From positions 1-27,015 of the forward strand of contig CAZYSS010000015.1 of NCBI GenBank assembly GCA_964649845.1: a stretch of 27,015 nucleotides of DNA, read 5' to 3'. Below the pieces are notes generated by a model, which saw nothing but the letters and a program-made list of their open reading frames with translations, had not been told where the DNA came from and did no database searches. Numbering within the stretch: position 1 is the first letter of the stretch; each line of letters starts with the position of its first letter. Shown one piece after another: positions 6,970 to 15,019 of the stretch. The position numbers were made by a program, and so were the translations under genes. Origin of the DNA: RGIG3102 sp964649845 (GTDB taxonomy: Bacteria; Bacillota; Clostridia; Oscillospirales; Ruminococcaceae).

Positions 6970-8760
6970 TTATGAAAAAATGAACTTAATTGTTTCCTCA
7001 TCAACTTTGTCATTTTTGACATTCATTTTGGCATCCCATTCAAACTCTCTTAAATATAGTTCCTGAAAAATTATATCTTTGCTTTTTCCTTCAGCAAAAC
7101 CATCTATCATATAATCTAGAAAGTCATCAACATATGAATGAAGGTTTTCTATTATCAGTGGCAAGTATAGCATGGAACGTCCATTGTGAATAATCAAATT
7201 TCTATTTCGATATATTCTCATTATTTGCCAAGATATTCTCTCCATATGCTCTGCGACATAGATGTAAATATCCTTTTTTCTAGAGAATAATTCATTAAAT
7301 AATGATATTCTCTCTTTTAATAATGGGTAATCCTTGATTCTACTCAAAACATCTTCTCGTTGAGTTGAGTAAGTATCAAGTAAAACAATATTTGCAAAAG
7401 AAATCAGTTCTGTCGCATCATTTCCTTCTGATATAATTTTTCTATATATCTCTTTTGAATAACGCTTAGTATCTTCCGATAACTGCAAAAACAATGATTT
7501 AAGATAATTTTGTTTTAAAACAGGAACAAGAAAACTTATTATTTGATTTATCCTGTCAGATGTATGACTGTTGCTTATATCCAGCATAGTTTCAAAAACC
7601 GCCCACAAATCTAGCAACTGATTCTCTTTTGAGTCCACATCAATTGACAGTGCATGAAAAGTAACCGCGTTAAGTATAGCTTGTCCTTCTGAATACTCAT
7701 TATTAAGTCTCGATGATGCTGCTCTGATTGCTTTTTTGATATTTTCCTCTCTTGTCGCAATTGGTCTTGTCCTTGCTTTTTTCACCGAACTCTTTGGATG
7801 TTTATATACCGAAAAATAGTCGCTCTCATCATACGCACAAAATTTCATTTTGCTAATAGATATATTATAGTTGTGATCATTCATTTTATAAAAAGCTAGT
7901 TGCACTTTTATTGAATCTATTACCTCTTCTATTGCGGAATATGGATCATAACTTTTAATTTTATCTAGAATGAAATATCGCTCATTTTCTTCCTTATGTA
8001 AATAAGTCTGTTCTTTTACAAGTTCTGTCCTCAGTGTTATATTGTCTGTTTCTTCATATAAATCACTATAAAAATTCGTAATATTTCTAAAATCCTTATC
8101 AGCTATCAAAACTATTGTATATGATTTTTCTTCTTGCTGAAATATGTCCAAAAAAAGTGAAATATGATCTGCAGACTCCACAGACGATTTTTTATTAAAA
8201 AAACAATCTCTAAGCTGTTCATGGATATATTGTGTACTATATCCAACATTAACAACTTCTGTTAAAAATGCTTTTGTCAGCTTGAACAGTGAACGTTGCT
8301 TTTGAGGATCGTTTTCTAATACAATTTCTTTTATTTTTGATTTCAAAGTCTTTAAATATTGATTTCCATCAAAAAATTTTTGATAAATAGCACGAACAAT
8401 TTTCTTCTGATCTTGATAATTTAAATCGTTTACATTTAATATTTTTCGATACCTGGTGCCCTCTTGCTTAACAAAGAAATCTATTGGCTTTATTTCGTCA
8501 TCTTCAAAAACAATATCTGCTTTTAATGACGACATTAATTCCGAAACGATAGGTTTTAGTGTTCCTTCTGGAACCCCATGCATTTCTATATCATCAATAG
8601 TGCTGATTGCATCTACACACAAATAATGTGAGTTCAGTGTGGCCATTCTGTTTGATGGAATAGAGTAGTCAAATATCTGCTCACCTACTAATTGAGCAAA
8701 AAACAATAAATTTTGACAATCTTCAATATTGTTCCATTTATCAATAAAACCTTTTTTCAT
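6970..8760 (-). CDS. HEPN-like C-terminal protein, possible abortive-infection effector
   Basis: 596 aa from the ATG at 8760, which has TGAGG 5 bp upstream. A GTG four codons earlier overlaps that site. Near the C-terminus, LLDLWAVFETMLD (about 382-394) precedes a long helical part and then RIYRNRNLIIHNG (about 515-527). RNxxxH in the context R-x4-H followed by Gly is the RNase motif of HEPN domains, most like the ApeA-type HEPN family. The first ~370 residues are unrecognised; a beta-rich segment (205-330) is visible. ApeA-like proteins are single-gene anti-phage systems, so a defence role is plausible but inferred. It is AT-rich, has its own promoter, lies convergent with the DUF6602 gene across repeat A2, and has no partner gene on its strand. 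Confidence 0.65.
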   Translation of the reverse strand: MKKGFIDKWNNIEDCQNLLFFAQLVGEQIFDYSIPSNRMATLNSHYLCVDAISTIDDIEMHGVPEGTLKPIVSELMSSLKADIVFEDDEIKPIDFFVKQEGTRYRKILNVNDLNYQDQKKIVRAIYQKFFDGNQYLKTLKSKIKEIVLENDPQKQRSLFKLTKAFLTEVVNVGYSTQYIHEQLRDCFFNKKSSVESADHISLFLDIFQQEEKSYTIVLIADKDFRNITNFYSDLYEETDNITLRTELVKEQTYLHKEENERYFILDKIKSYDPYSAIEEVIDSIKVQLAFYKMNDHNYNISISKMKFCAYDESDYFSVYKHPKSSVKKARTRPIATREENIKKAIRAASSRLNNEYSEGQAILNAVTFHALSIDVDSKENQLLDLWAVFETMLDISNSHTSDRINQIISFLVPVLKQNYLKSLFLQLSEDTKRYSKEIYRKIISEGNDATELISFANIVLLDTYSTQREDVLSRIKDYPLLKERISLFNELFSRKKDIYIYVAEHMERISWQIMRIYRNRNLIIHNGRSMLYLPLIIENLHSYVDDFLDYMIDGFAEGKSKDIIFQELYLREFEWDAKMNVKNDKVDEETIKFIFS

Positions 8761-8789
8761 TTTAAACCTCACATATCTTTCTCAAGTTA

Positions 8790-8819
8790 ATTATATCACC
8801 TGTTACTAACATTGGTCAA
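8790..8819 (-). promoter_or_regulatory. Promoter of the HEPN-like gene
   Basis: On the minus strand TTGACC (8814-8819) is followed after 18 bp by TATAAT (8790-8795), 30 bp before the start codon. Confidence 0.75.
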
Positions 8820-9048
8820 ACAATGCATGATAACCCTATAATTATTCATCACAAATACAATATTCAACATTTGATAACACTGCATTGTATCAACCTTAAA
8901 GTAGAATCATTGAATAAAGTGTCGATAATATGATATAAATTTAAACGCCCTCATACTTATATGTAAAATTACATAAATGTTTTAATATATTATCATAAAT
9001 AGCACTTATTGCTAATACTGAATTTTTATTTAATCAATTTCATATTAC

Positions 9049-9109
9049 TCGACACTCTCGACAAACAATAATCGACTGTGTCGATAAAAAAGCATCGACA
9101 CCTTCGACA
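9049..9109 (+). promoter_or_regulatory. TCGACA operator array upstream of the AlbA_2 gene
   Basis: Two copies of TCGACA-N3-TCGACA lie at 9049-9063 and 9095-9109, exactly 46 bp apart. Between them is an inverted pair, TCGACT/TGTCGA (9072-9084). Within each copy the hexamer repeats with a 9-bp period. The array ends 17 bp before the -35 box of the gene at 9188, a position suited to a regulator. A single TGTCGATA also occurs at 8920-8927. The rest of 8820-9048 is AT-rich with nothing else supported. Confidence 0.7.
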
Positions 9110-9126
9110 AAATATTATCGATATCA

Positions 9127-9156
9127 TTGACGATAAAAAGTTGCATATGGTATCAT
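9127..9156 (+). promoter_or_regulatory. Promoter of AlbA_2 protein 1
   Basis: TTGACG (9127-9132), 18-bp spacer, TATCAT (9151-9156), then GGAGG (9177-9181) and the ATG at 9188. Confidence 0.65.
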
Positions 9157-9187
9157 AATACTAACAAAGTTATAATGGAGGATAAAA

Positions 9188-10657
9188 ATGGCAATTCATG
9201 TAAATATTGAAGATTTAATAAATCAACGAGTTGTTGAATCAACACGCATTGAATTTAAAGGCGATTGGAACCCAGAGCCTATTATTCACAGCATATGCGC
9301 TTTTGCCAATGATATAGACAATGTTGGCGGAGGATATATTATTGTCGGTGTTGATGAAGAAAATGGTATCCCTATTTTTCCTATTAAAGGAATTGATCAA
9401 AATAAAATAGATAATATCTTAAAGGAACTCATTGGCTTTTGTCATTGCATCCAACCCCTTTATAATCCGATTGTCGAACCAATGATATATCAAGATAAGT
9501 ATATTATTGTTATTTGGGTTCCTGGTGGTTTTGGTAGACCTTACAAAGCATCAAAGGATGTTTTCAACAATAAATCAAATAAAGCATATTATATAAGAAA
9601 ATTTAATAGCACTATTGTGGCATCTCCAGAAGAAGAAAAGCAACTATTTTATGTATCATCAGATATTCCATTTGATGATCGTCCAAATTTGGCTGCAGAA
9701 GTTTCAGACTTAGATTTAGGGCTTATGAGACAGCATTTGAAAGAAATTGGCAGCAGCTTATATGATATTTCACTTAAAGAAGATTCTTTAAAAATTGCTA
9801 AAGATATGCAACTTTTATCTGGCCCCGACGAACACATAAAACCTTTAAATGTCGGTATATTAATGTTTTCAGAAAGACCAGAATTGTATTTTCGCCATGC
9901 CCGAATTGATGTTGTAGATATACCTAACCCCACTGGTACAAATATGGTAGAAAAAGTATTTACAGGACCGATACAAAGGCAATTAAAAGACTCTTTAGCA
10001 TATATTAAAAACTATATTTTAAAAGAATCTGTTATCAAAGATCCTGGCCAAGCGGAATCTATAAGGATTTATAATTATCCTTATGCTGCAGTTGAAGAGA
10101 TTCTTGCTAACGCGGTATATCATCGTTCTTATCAAGTAAATGAACCTATAACCGTACGAGTTACTCCTAAAAATATAGCGATAACCAGCTTTCCCGGTTT
10201 TGATCGTAGCATTTCTAACGAAAGAATTTCCAAATATAATATCACTTCTCCTATTTATAGAAATAGAAGAATTGGCGACTTTTTGAAAGAGCTCCATCTC
10301 ATTGAAGGACGTAACACAGGTTATCCTACTATCATTAGTGCCTTACGTGATAATGGTTCACCACTACCTAAATTTGACATGGATGACAATCGCACATACC
10401 TTACTGTTATTCTCCCTGTACATCCACATTTCCTTCCTAAGAACGATACCAATGCAAAAGAAATCGCTTATCGTGAAAGAATAACATCTGCACTTGGAGA
10501 CAACGCATTGTCTATTACAGAACTAGCTAAAGCAATGGGATACAAAGGAATTACAGCAAAATTATCTTCAACAGTAGAAAAAATGATCGTTTCAGGTGAA
10601 ATTGAAAAAGTAATGGTCGGTGCGCATGTTAAATTATGTATCGGCAAAAATATATAG
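9188..10657 (+). CDS. AlbA_2/Schlafen-like ATP-binding protein 1
   Basis: 489 aa. The N-terminal AlbA_2 domain (about 14-150) shows ESTRIEFKGD (EFK at 22-24) and AFANDIDNVGGGYIIVGVDE. This is the Schlafen-like divergent AAA_4 module (PF04326), associated with nucleic-acid binding or nuclease activity. A middle helical region is followed by a GHKL-type ATPase module (HATPase_c_4) with EEILANAVYHRSY (about 303-315), where E and N bind Mg-ATP, then SFPGFDRS. The last ~70 residues (ITELAKAMGYKGIT) look like a winged helix-turn-helix. Such proteins are widespread as transcription regulators or defence-associated orphans. Identical motif pairs flank the gene on both sides (9049-9109 and 10690-10728), which suggests that it, or a regulator of it, binds them. 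Activity is unproven. Confidence 0.85.
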   Translation: MAIHVNIEDLINQRVVESTRIEFKGDWNPEPIIHSICAFANDIDNVGGGYIIVGVDEENGIPIFPIKGIDQNKIDNILKELIGFCHCIQPLYNPIVEPMIYQDKYIIVIWVPGGFGRPYKASKDVFNNKSNKAYYIRKFNSTIVASPEEEKQLFYVSSDIPFDDRPNLAAEVSDLDLGLMRQHLKEIGSSLYDISLKEDSLKIAKDMQLLSGPDEHIKPLNVGILMFSERPELYFRHARIDVVDIPNPTGTNMVEKVFTGPIQRQLKDSLAYIKNYILKESVIKDPGQAESIRIYNYPYAAVEEILANAVYHRSYQVNEPITVRVTPKNIAITSFPGFDRSISNERISKYNITSPIYRNRRIGDFLKELHLIEGRNTGYPTIISALRDNGSPLPKFDMDDNRTYLTVILPVHPHFLPKNDTNAKEIAYRERITSALGDNALSITELAKAMGYKGITAKLSSTVEKMIVSGEIEKVMVGAHVKLCIGKNI

Positions 10658-10689
10658 AATAAGAATAATGGTTTGAAGACATAATAATG

Positions 10690-10728
10690 ACTCGACAGAC
10701 TCGATATAGTTTATCGAGTCTGTCGAGT
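10690..10728. promoter_or_regulatory. 17-bp perfect palindrome with TCGAYA pairs
   Basis: The arm at 10690-10706 pairs perfectly with 10712-10728 around a 5-nt loop. Each arm holds TCGACA-N3-TCGATA (10692-10706 and its mirror), the same motif and 9-bp period as the array upstream of the gene. The following T tract is poor (CTGTCATTTCC). It may serve as terminator, operator or both. Confidence 0.65.
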
Positions 10729-10734
10729 CTGTCA

Positions 10735-11144
10735 TTTCCTAACAATAACAATCTATTATATATAGCATTTAAATATCTGTTTTCAATATAATTCTATAAC
10801 TCATTTCATGGTCTTTTACCTCCACATAAAATAATACTAAACTTCTTTTTACAAAAGTTAATTTAATATAGTCTTATACAAACACTATTTTTATCCGCAA
10901 GGTTCGTTTGTGGCCATCCCATCATATGCGTAAAGAAAAATATATTAAAAGCAAACAACAACGAACTATTCTATATAAACGCCCTAGTTATCAAATAGAT
11001 TAATTTTCTTTTAATGAGTTTTAGGTGATCTTGACAAGCGAATTCGGATATTCCAATTCAGTGTTTGTGAGGACTGTTCCTCAAGCATTTACCATACAAC
11101 GGCATTGCTTACTAAAACAACTTCATAACTTTTTACTCAAAAAC
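10735..11144. other. Intergenic; holds only a repeat A fragment
   Basis: AT-rich DNA without a supportable gene. A GGAGG followed by ATG-AAA-TGA on the minus strand (near 10810) would encode only two codons. The one recognisable element is the repeat A fragment listed at 10888-10928. Confidence 0.5.
10888..10928 (+). repeat. Repeat A, internal fragment (copy 3)
   Basis: The words ATCCGCAAGGTTCGTTTGTG and GGCCATCCCATCAT match the internal segment of repeat A copies 1 and 2. Neither the left end nor the terminal cruciform is present. Confidence 0.65.
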
Positions 11145-11173
11145 AAAGAGATGGACAAATTGCCCATCTCTTT
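11139..11173 (-). terminator. Terminator of the 35-aa peptide gene
   Basis: AAAGAGATGG (11145-11154) pairs with CCATCTCTTT (11164-11173). On the minus strand it is followed by GTTTTTG. It lies 49 bp beyond the stop of the small gene at 11222. Confidence 0.75.
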
Positions 11174-11221
11174 ACAATATATAACATAAACTACGTCGGC
11201 TGTGAATATGTGTTATATATT

Positions 11222-11329
11222 TTAATCTTTTTCGGAGTTCACCCACATACGAAAAACTTTTTTTCCATATGCCCTGGCATAGATTCTAACTCCATCCTTG
11301 GTAGTAAACCACGGACGATAAATCCACAT
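11222..11329 (-). CDS. 35-aa Trp/Arg-rich small protein
   Basis: The ATG at 11329 is preceded by AAAGGAGG with 8 bp spacing, and the stop is followed by a minus-strand terminator, so this looks like a real gene. The product starts MWIYRPWFTTKDGVRIYARA and ends FRMWVNSEKD. It is basic, aromatic and has no membrane segment. The RPW(I/F)TTKDGxRIYAxxYGK pattern resembles small hypothetical proteins I associate with gut Clostridia, but no function is known to me. It follows the XRE regulator gene on the same strand, after a 178-bp gap that contains the candidate sRNA in antisense direction. Confidence 0.6.
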   Translation of the reverse strand: MWIYRPWFTTKDGVRIYARAYGKKVFRMWVNSEKD

Positions 11330-11371
11330 AATACCAACCTCCTTTGCAAGAAATGTATCTATGTAAACATC

Positions 11372-11401
11372 TTGCAAGGAAATCAAAAGTGTGCTACACT
11401 T
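11372..11401 (+). promoter_or_regulatory. Promoter with palindromic operator
   Basis: TTGCAA (11372-11377), 17-bp spacer, TACACT (11395-11400). The perfect palindrome AAGTGT-GCT-ACACTT (11387-11401) covers the -10 box, as expected for a repressor site. An XRE regulator is encoded 110 bp away and is a candidate binder (inference). Confidence 0.5.
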
Positions 11402-11406
11402 ATATT

Positions 11407-11499
11407 GCGACATATCAATGTAGGCCGACTACATAATCGATTTCTTTGCAAAGAATGATTGTTCGGTCGACGGTCAAGCGGAAAGCTTGACCGTTTTTT
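11407..11499 (+). ncRNA. Candidate small RNA, about 93 nt
   Basis: A plus-strand transcript from the promoter at 11372-11400 would start near 11407 and stop at a textbook terminator. The terminator stem is ACGGTCAAGC (11470-11479) with GCTTGACCGT (11485-11494), loop GGAAA and six Ts. In between are ATGTAG/CTACAT (11418-11434) and the palindrome TTCTTTGCAAAGAA (11442-11455). No convincing ORF with a ribosome site is present on this strand, yet the terminator requires some plus-strand transcript. The neighbouring genes are all on the minus strand. It matches no RNA family I know. Antisense action on the 35-aa gene's leader is one possibility. Confidence 0.4.
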
Positions 11500-11507
11500 A
11501 TTTGAAT

Positions 11508-12302
11508 CTAAAAAGGCAAATCTCCATCAAAAACATCGTCCTCTATGTCGTCGTTCATAAAAGAATCTATTACATATTTTAATGGTGGTATTATTTTAGG
11601 GTGTTTTAAAGATTCTTCTATTGATGCATATAAATCTATAATTTTTGATGACAATACAGAATTATCAAGATTATTACAAAGGAAATGTTTTCCTTTTCCT
11701 GGCTGATACATCCATAATTCTTTTACATAATAATATCCATCTTTATAAGACCCATAAGCTTTCGAAATACTCATTAAATAGAGCATGACTCCATTTTTCA
11801 ATCTAAGATTAAAACAATTTCCATTTATATATGTATTATGTCCGAAAGCTTTGGAGGAAAAAATGATTTTTGACATTTCTTCAGGATAATCAGTCTCTCC
11901 CTTCACATAGAAAGTTTCATATTCAAATAATGGATGCTCACTACAACCATTCTCATCCAATTTCAATGAGTTTAGTTCATCTGCAGATTCACTATTCCAG
12001 TATAATTTATCGTTCATAGTATCCCTTTTTAATTTGTCTATGAAAGAAATCAAGTATTTCTCTGTTGGAGATAGCGATGATAAATCTACTTTTAACAATG
12101 TGTCAATGCTAACATTTAATGCCTCTGAAACATTAACAATAAAATCAATACCTGGTTTAGCATTGCTGTCTTTACTGGACCTTGAAATGTAACCAGCACT
12201 AACACCAGCTTCCGCTTCGAGTTCTCCTATTTTTTTTCCAACTTCTTTTAATATAAAAGATATATTATCAAACATGATTTTTTTATCAAACTCTGTACCC
12301 AT
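11508..12302 (-). CDS. XRE-family transcriptional regulator
   Basis: 264 aa from the ATG at 12302, which has AAAGGTG upstream. A longer frame to 12401 runs through the promoter and is rejected. Residues about 12-60 form a lambda-repressor-like HTH: FILKEVGKKIGELEAEAGVS, then AGYISR (recognition helix) and PGIDFIVNVSEALNVSIDTL, the usual XRE cadence. The C-terminal 170 residues are acidic, rich in aromatic residues and unrecognised; they may sense a ligand. The DNA-binding N-terminus suggests control of its own or the neighbouring small gene, and a near-palindrome lies within reach at 11387-11401. The target is inferred. Confidence 0.8.
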   Translation of the reverse strand: MGTEFDKKIMFDNISFILKEVGKKIGELEAEAGVSAGYISRSSKDSNAKPGIDFIVNVSEALNVSIDTLLKVDLSSLSPTEKYLISFIDKLKRDTMNDKLYWNSESADELNSLKLDENGCSEHPLFEYETFYVKGETDYPEEMSKIIFSSKAFGHNTYINGNCFNLRLKNGVMLYLMSISKAYGSYKDGYYYVKELWMYQPGKGKHFLCNNLDNSVLSSKIIDLYASIEESLKHPKIIPPLKYVIDSFMNDDIEDDVFDGDLPF

Positions 12303-12341
12303 TACAATCACCTTTTTTCTTTCGCTTTCTTTTACATCATA

Positions 12342-12370
12342 ATAGTACGATAATTTTACTGCTTTGTCAA
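12342..12370 (-). promoter_or_regulatory. Promoter of the XRE gene
   Basis: TTGACA (12365-12370), 17-bp spacer, TACTAT (12342-12347) on the minus strand, 40 bp before the start codon. A second TTGACA lies at 12436-12441 without a good -10. From there to 12577 nothing else is seen. Confidence 0.7.
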
Positions 12371-12577
12371 TATAGCTTATATATTTTAACAAAATATACA
12401 TATATTTGTTGATACAGCTCAGAATTCGAACTATTTGTCAAGTATATTTTATATTTTGAAGTTTCGCTAATCTAAAGTTAGCTTTTATTTACTATAAGAA
12501 TTTACCTTCTCTAATTTTAATAATAAATATAGATCGGATTATATATAAAACTACAATTCTACACAGAGACTCGATAT

Positions 12578-12637
12578 ATTCAGTGATATTTTTGATTTTC
12601 ATTCAGTGATATTTCCAACTTTTATTCAGTAATATTT
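12578..12637 (+). repeat. Three direct repeats with 23-bp period
   Basis: ATTCAGTGATATTT at 12578 and 12601 and ATTCAGTAATATTT at 12624 are spaced exactly 23 bp apart. GACTCGATATA just before them repeats a word from the palindrome at 10690-10728. They lie about 210 bp upstream of the XRE promoter. They may be iteron-like binding sites. Confidence 0.7.
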
Positions 12638-12660
12638 TTGTAAAAAACTTAAACCTAAAA

Positions 12661-12700
12661 GTCAGTTGTTCGGATTTTCCGAACAACTGACCTCTTTTTT
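12661..12700. terminator. Strong bidirectional hairpin terminator
   Basis: GTCAGTTGTTCGG (12661-12673) pairs perfectly with CCGAACAACTGAC (12679-12691), followed by CCTCTTTTTT. On the minus strand it is followed by TTTT. It abuts repeat B copy 1. A similar hairpin plus CCTCTTTTTTAAC is found at 18120-18160. Confidence 0.75.
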
Positions 12701-12878
12701 AACGAACTAAAAATCTTTTCCGTTCAAATCAAAAATCCGTTTTATGCGGCGATTTTTGATGAAATTTCCGGGGAAATCTTCCACCATAAACCCATTTTTC
12801 GACTTTTATAACTATAAATCTTTTCACTAAAACATCCCATTTTCGCCCAAAGTTCGTATTTGATTACATTATAAGAAC
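12701..12878 (+). repeat. Intergenic repeat B, copy 1
   Basis: Aligns along its whole length with 21978-22156 in the same orientation, starting AACGAACTAAAAA and ending GTTCGTATTTGATTAC...AAGAAC. It contains ATCAAAAATC inverted as GATTTTTGAT and ATTTCC/GGAAAT, so it can fold. AACGAACT near the left end is roughly inverted at AGTTCGTA near the right end. Flanking DNA to 13099 has no gene. Confidence 0.85.
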
Positions 12879-12950
12879 TATTCTTCTGTTTTATATATAA
12901 TATATTTCATACAAAAGTGAGCTCGCGATTAAATATTATATTGACAAAAT

Positions 12951-12990
12951 TAAAACGGCGGTGAACCACCTTTTTATTCGTTCACCGCCG
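12951..12990 (-). terminator. Terminator of the AAA-ATPase/nuclease gene
   Basis: CGGCGGTGAAC (12956-12966) pairs with GTTCACCGCCG (12980-12990). On the minus strand TTTTAATTTT follows. Confidence 0.75.
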
Positions 12991-13099
12991 CTTTAATTAT
13001 ATATACTGTTTTTAATATGACAATATTATCTTGGTAATTTGACGATTAAGAAATCTATCACCATCATCAAAATATCTAAATCACTTTCTGCAACTTAGT

Positions 13100-14959
13100 T
13101 TACCCCAATGTGACAGATACTTTCTTACCGCTAAATGCCACACCGTATTTAAATATTGTTTCAACACCTTCAGACACCATATCAGTATCATACTGCTTAT
13201 CAATTATCTGTTGTAATGCCTTCTCTGATAATTTTTTGAGTTGATCTTCTGTGCAATCTTTTTCAGCTTTAAGTTCAATTAAAACACCAGGCAGTTCTTT
13301 CTTCTTCGGCTTCAGCTGTATATCATATCTGCCTTCACCGGACTCTCTGTTTGATGTAATAAAACAATCTCCGGTCACCGCACAAATACCAAGCATCAAA
13401 CCATGATAGAAATTTTCTCCAGCCACATCAAAAGAACTTACCGACTGTATAAGCAGCTTCTGGATTGCTTTCTGCAATTTATCCTTATCTCCGGTGAACA
13501 TCGCTTCCTGAATGGCTATTGCTATTGAAGTCGGAATAATATTATTAAGCTGCTGTAAAATTTCTTTATTGTAAACCAAAGAAATTTCTTTATTCGGGAG
13601 TGAAATATCACACATAAAATCTCCGGTATTTGATGTCTTTGCATTTTCTGCTTTCAAATACCCCGCAACCAACAGGAAACTGTATATAGTAGATGGATTG
13701 CTTTTTATCTGCGGATAAATAACTCCTGTATCAATGAATGTTGTTAAAGTTTCCCCATTTATAAGTGCGGTAATCTTTTTATAGATTTCTTCATCTGCTG
13801 CAGCAATAACTTCACCTATTACATCATTGCTGCCTGTGGCCTGCCAGAATGCTCTCGGTTCACATTCGCTGTTGAAGTAATTTATAACTGACCAAGGGTT
13901 AAAAATTTCTGTTTTACCAAATCGATAACCGTCATACCATTCGCATATTTCATCAAATTTATCCGAAACACCATAATATGTCGCCATCGCTTCAACTTCT
14001 TCAGATGTAAAGCCAAAGTACGCACTGTATTTGTTATCAAGAACAGAGTTAATTACAAGATTGTTCAGGCCGCTGAAGATACTTTCTTTTGCAACACGGA
14101 GAATACCTGTAAGAAATCCGTATGACAAGTGTTTGTTGTCTTTAAATCCGCCTGAAAAAAGGTTCCTCATAAAAAGAATTACGTCATCGTAATCCCCCTT
14201 CATATGACCTTGCTGTATCGGAATATCATATTCATCGATAATTATAATCGGTGCTGTGCCATGATGTTTATCCAGCATTTCAGAAAGATCTGCAAGAGCT
14301 CTTGAAAGTTCTACTTCATTTACATCTCCATCCAATAATGCTTTGAATTTCTTTATTTCGTAATCGGTACATGCACCGCTGGTCAGCAATTCCATGTGAC
14401 GAGATGCTTCCTTAGCAAAAATATCGCGTACAGCATCAAAGGTTTCTTCCCAGGAATTATATTTGACATCTTTAAATGTAACAAATATTACCGGATATTT
14501 GCCCTGATACACATGATATTTTTCACCGGCCGCCCAAATTTTTTTATCTTTAAAATATACAGAGGTATCTTCGTCTGTCTTTTCAAAAAAGGTGCGAAGC
14601 ATATCCATATTTAAAGTTTTACCAAATCGACGCGGACGTGTAAAAAGTGATACCATTGGTTTCTCATCTATAAAATCCTTAATCAACATTGTCTTGTCGA
14701 TATAGTAATATTCTGATGAGGCAAGACGAAAGTCGGATATACCAATAGGCAAAGGTAGTTTTTCCTTTCGTTTACCTTTTTTATATGCACCTGTTTTCAC
14801 ACGGCTGTCTGCAGGTTTTTCTGCATCAATCGGTATAATCCATGTTTTGCCTTGTTTTACTGCACCTTTTATTTTTTCTTGTTTACAAAGAGCAGCAACC
14901 CTTCTCTCTGATATTCCCCAAAGGGCGGCAGCTTCTTTTACGAGCATAACACCTGACAT
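13100..14959 (-). CDS. AAA-ATPase-like / PD-(D/E)XK nuclease fusion
   Basis: 619 aa from the ATG at 14959 (AGGAGG 7 bp upstream; the GTG two codons earlier is too close). Residues about 1-45 form a MerR/excisionase-like HTH (VKEAAALWGISERRVAALCK, then IPIDAEKP). Then comes an AAA-ATPase-like domain (PF09820): YYIDKTMLIKDFI, Walker A-like FTRPRRFGKTLNM (about 107-119) and Walker B PIIIIDEYD (about 236-244). The C-terminus is PD-(D/E)XK nuclease family 9 (PF08011) with RYDI and VLIELKAE (about 545-562). This fusion is abundant in gut and oral anaerobes, often many copies per genome. Its biological role is unsettled; defence or mobile-element functions are suspected. The extra N-terminal HTH could recognise its own operator. 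Confidence 0.9.
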   Translation of the reverse strand: MSGVMLVKEAAALWGISERRVAALCKQEKIKGAVKQGKTWIIPIDAEKPADSRVKTGAYKKGKRKEKLPLPIGISDFRLASSEYYYIDKTMLIKDFIDEKPMVSLFTRPRRFGKTLNMDMLRTFFEKTDEDTSVYFKDKKIWAAGEKYHVYQGKYPVIFVTFKDVKYNSWEETFDAVRDIFAKEASRHMELLTSGACTDYEIKKFKALLDGDVNEVELSRALADLSEMLDKHHGTAPIIIIDEYDIPIQQGHMKGDYDDVILFMRNLFSGGFKDNKHLSYGFLTGILRVAKESIFSGLNNLVINSVLDNKYSAYFGFTSEEVEAMATYYGVSDKFDEICEWYDGYRFGKTEIFNPWSVINYFNSECEPRAFWQATGSNDVIGEVIAAADEEIYKKITALINGETLTTFIDTGVIYPQIKSNPSTIYSFLLVAGYLKAENAKTSNTGDFMCDISLPNKEISLVYNKEILQQLNNIIPTSIAIAIQEAMFTGDKDKLQKAIQKLLIQSVSSFDVAGENFYHGLMLGICAVTGDCFITSNRESGEGRYDIQLKPKKKELPGVLIELKAEKDCTEDQLKKLSEKALQQIIDKQYDTDMVSEGVETIFKYGVAFSGKKVSVTLG

Positions 14960-14990
14960 TTTCACGCCTCCTTATGCTTATTACATCTAT

Positions 14991-15019
14991 ATTATACGTT
15001 TCATTCGGTATAATGTCAA
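14991..15019 (-). promoter_or_regulatory. Consensus promoter of the AAA-ATPase gene
   Basis: On the minus strand TTGACA (15014-15019) and TATAAT (14991-14996) are separated by exactly 17 bp, a perfect sigma-A promoter 32 bp before the start codon. Confidence 0.9.

Noticed and set aside
9049..9109. Short repeats considered as a CRISPR array (also 16488-16604)
   Set aside because: Units are only 6-10 bp with 3-10 bp steps, there are no 25-40 bp spacers, and no cas genes are nearby.
11210..11458. 82-codon plus-strand frame opposite the 35-aa gene
   Set aside because: No ribosome site; it crosses the promoter and palindromes of the candidate small RNA and covers a better-supported minus-strand gene.
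12303..12401. 33-residue N-terminal extension of the XRE regulator
   Set aside because: It would run through the TTGACA/TACTAT promoter, and the ATG at 12302 has a proper ribosome site.
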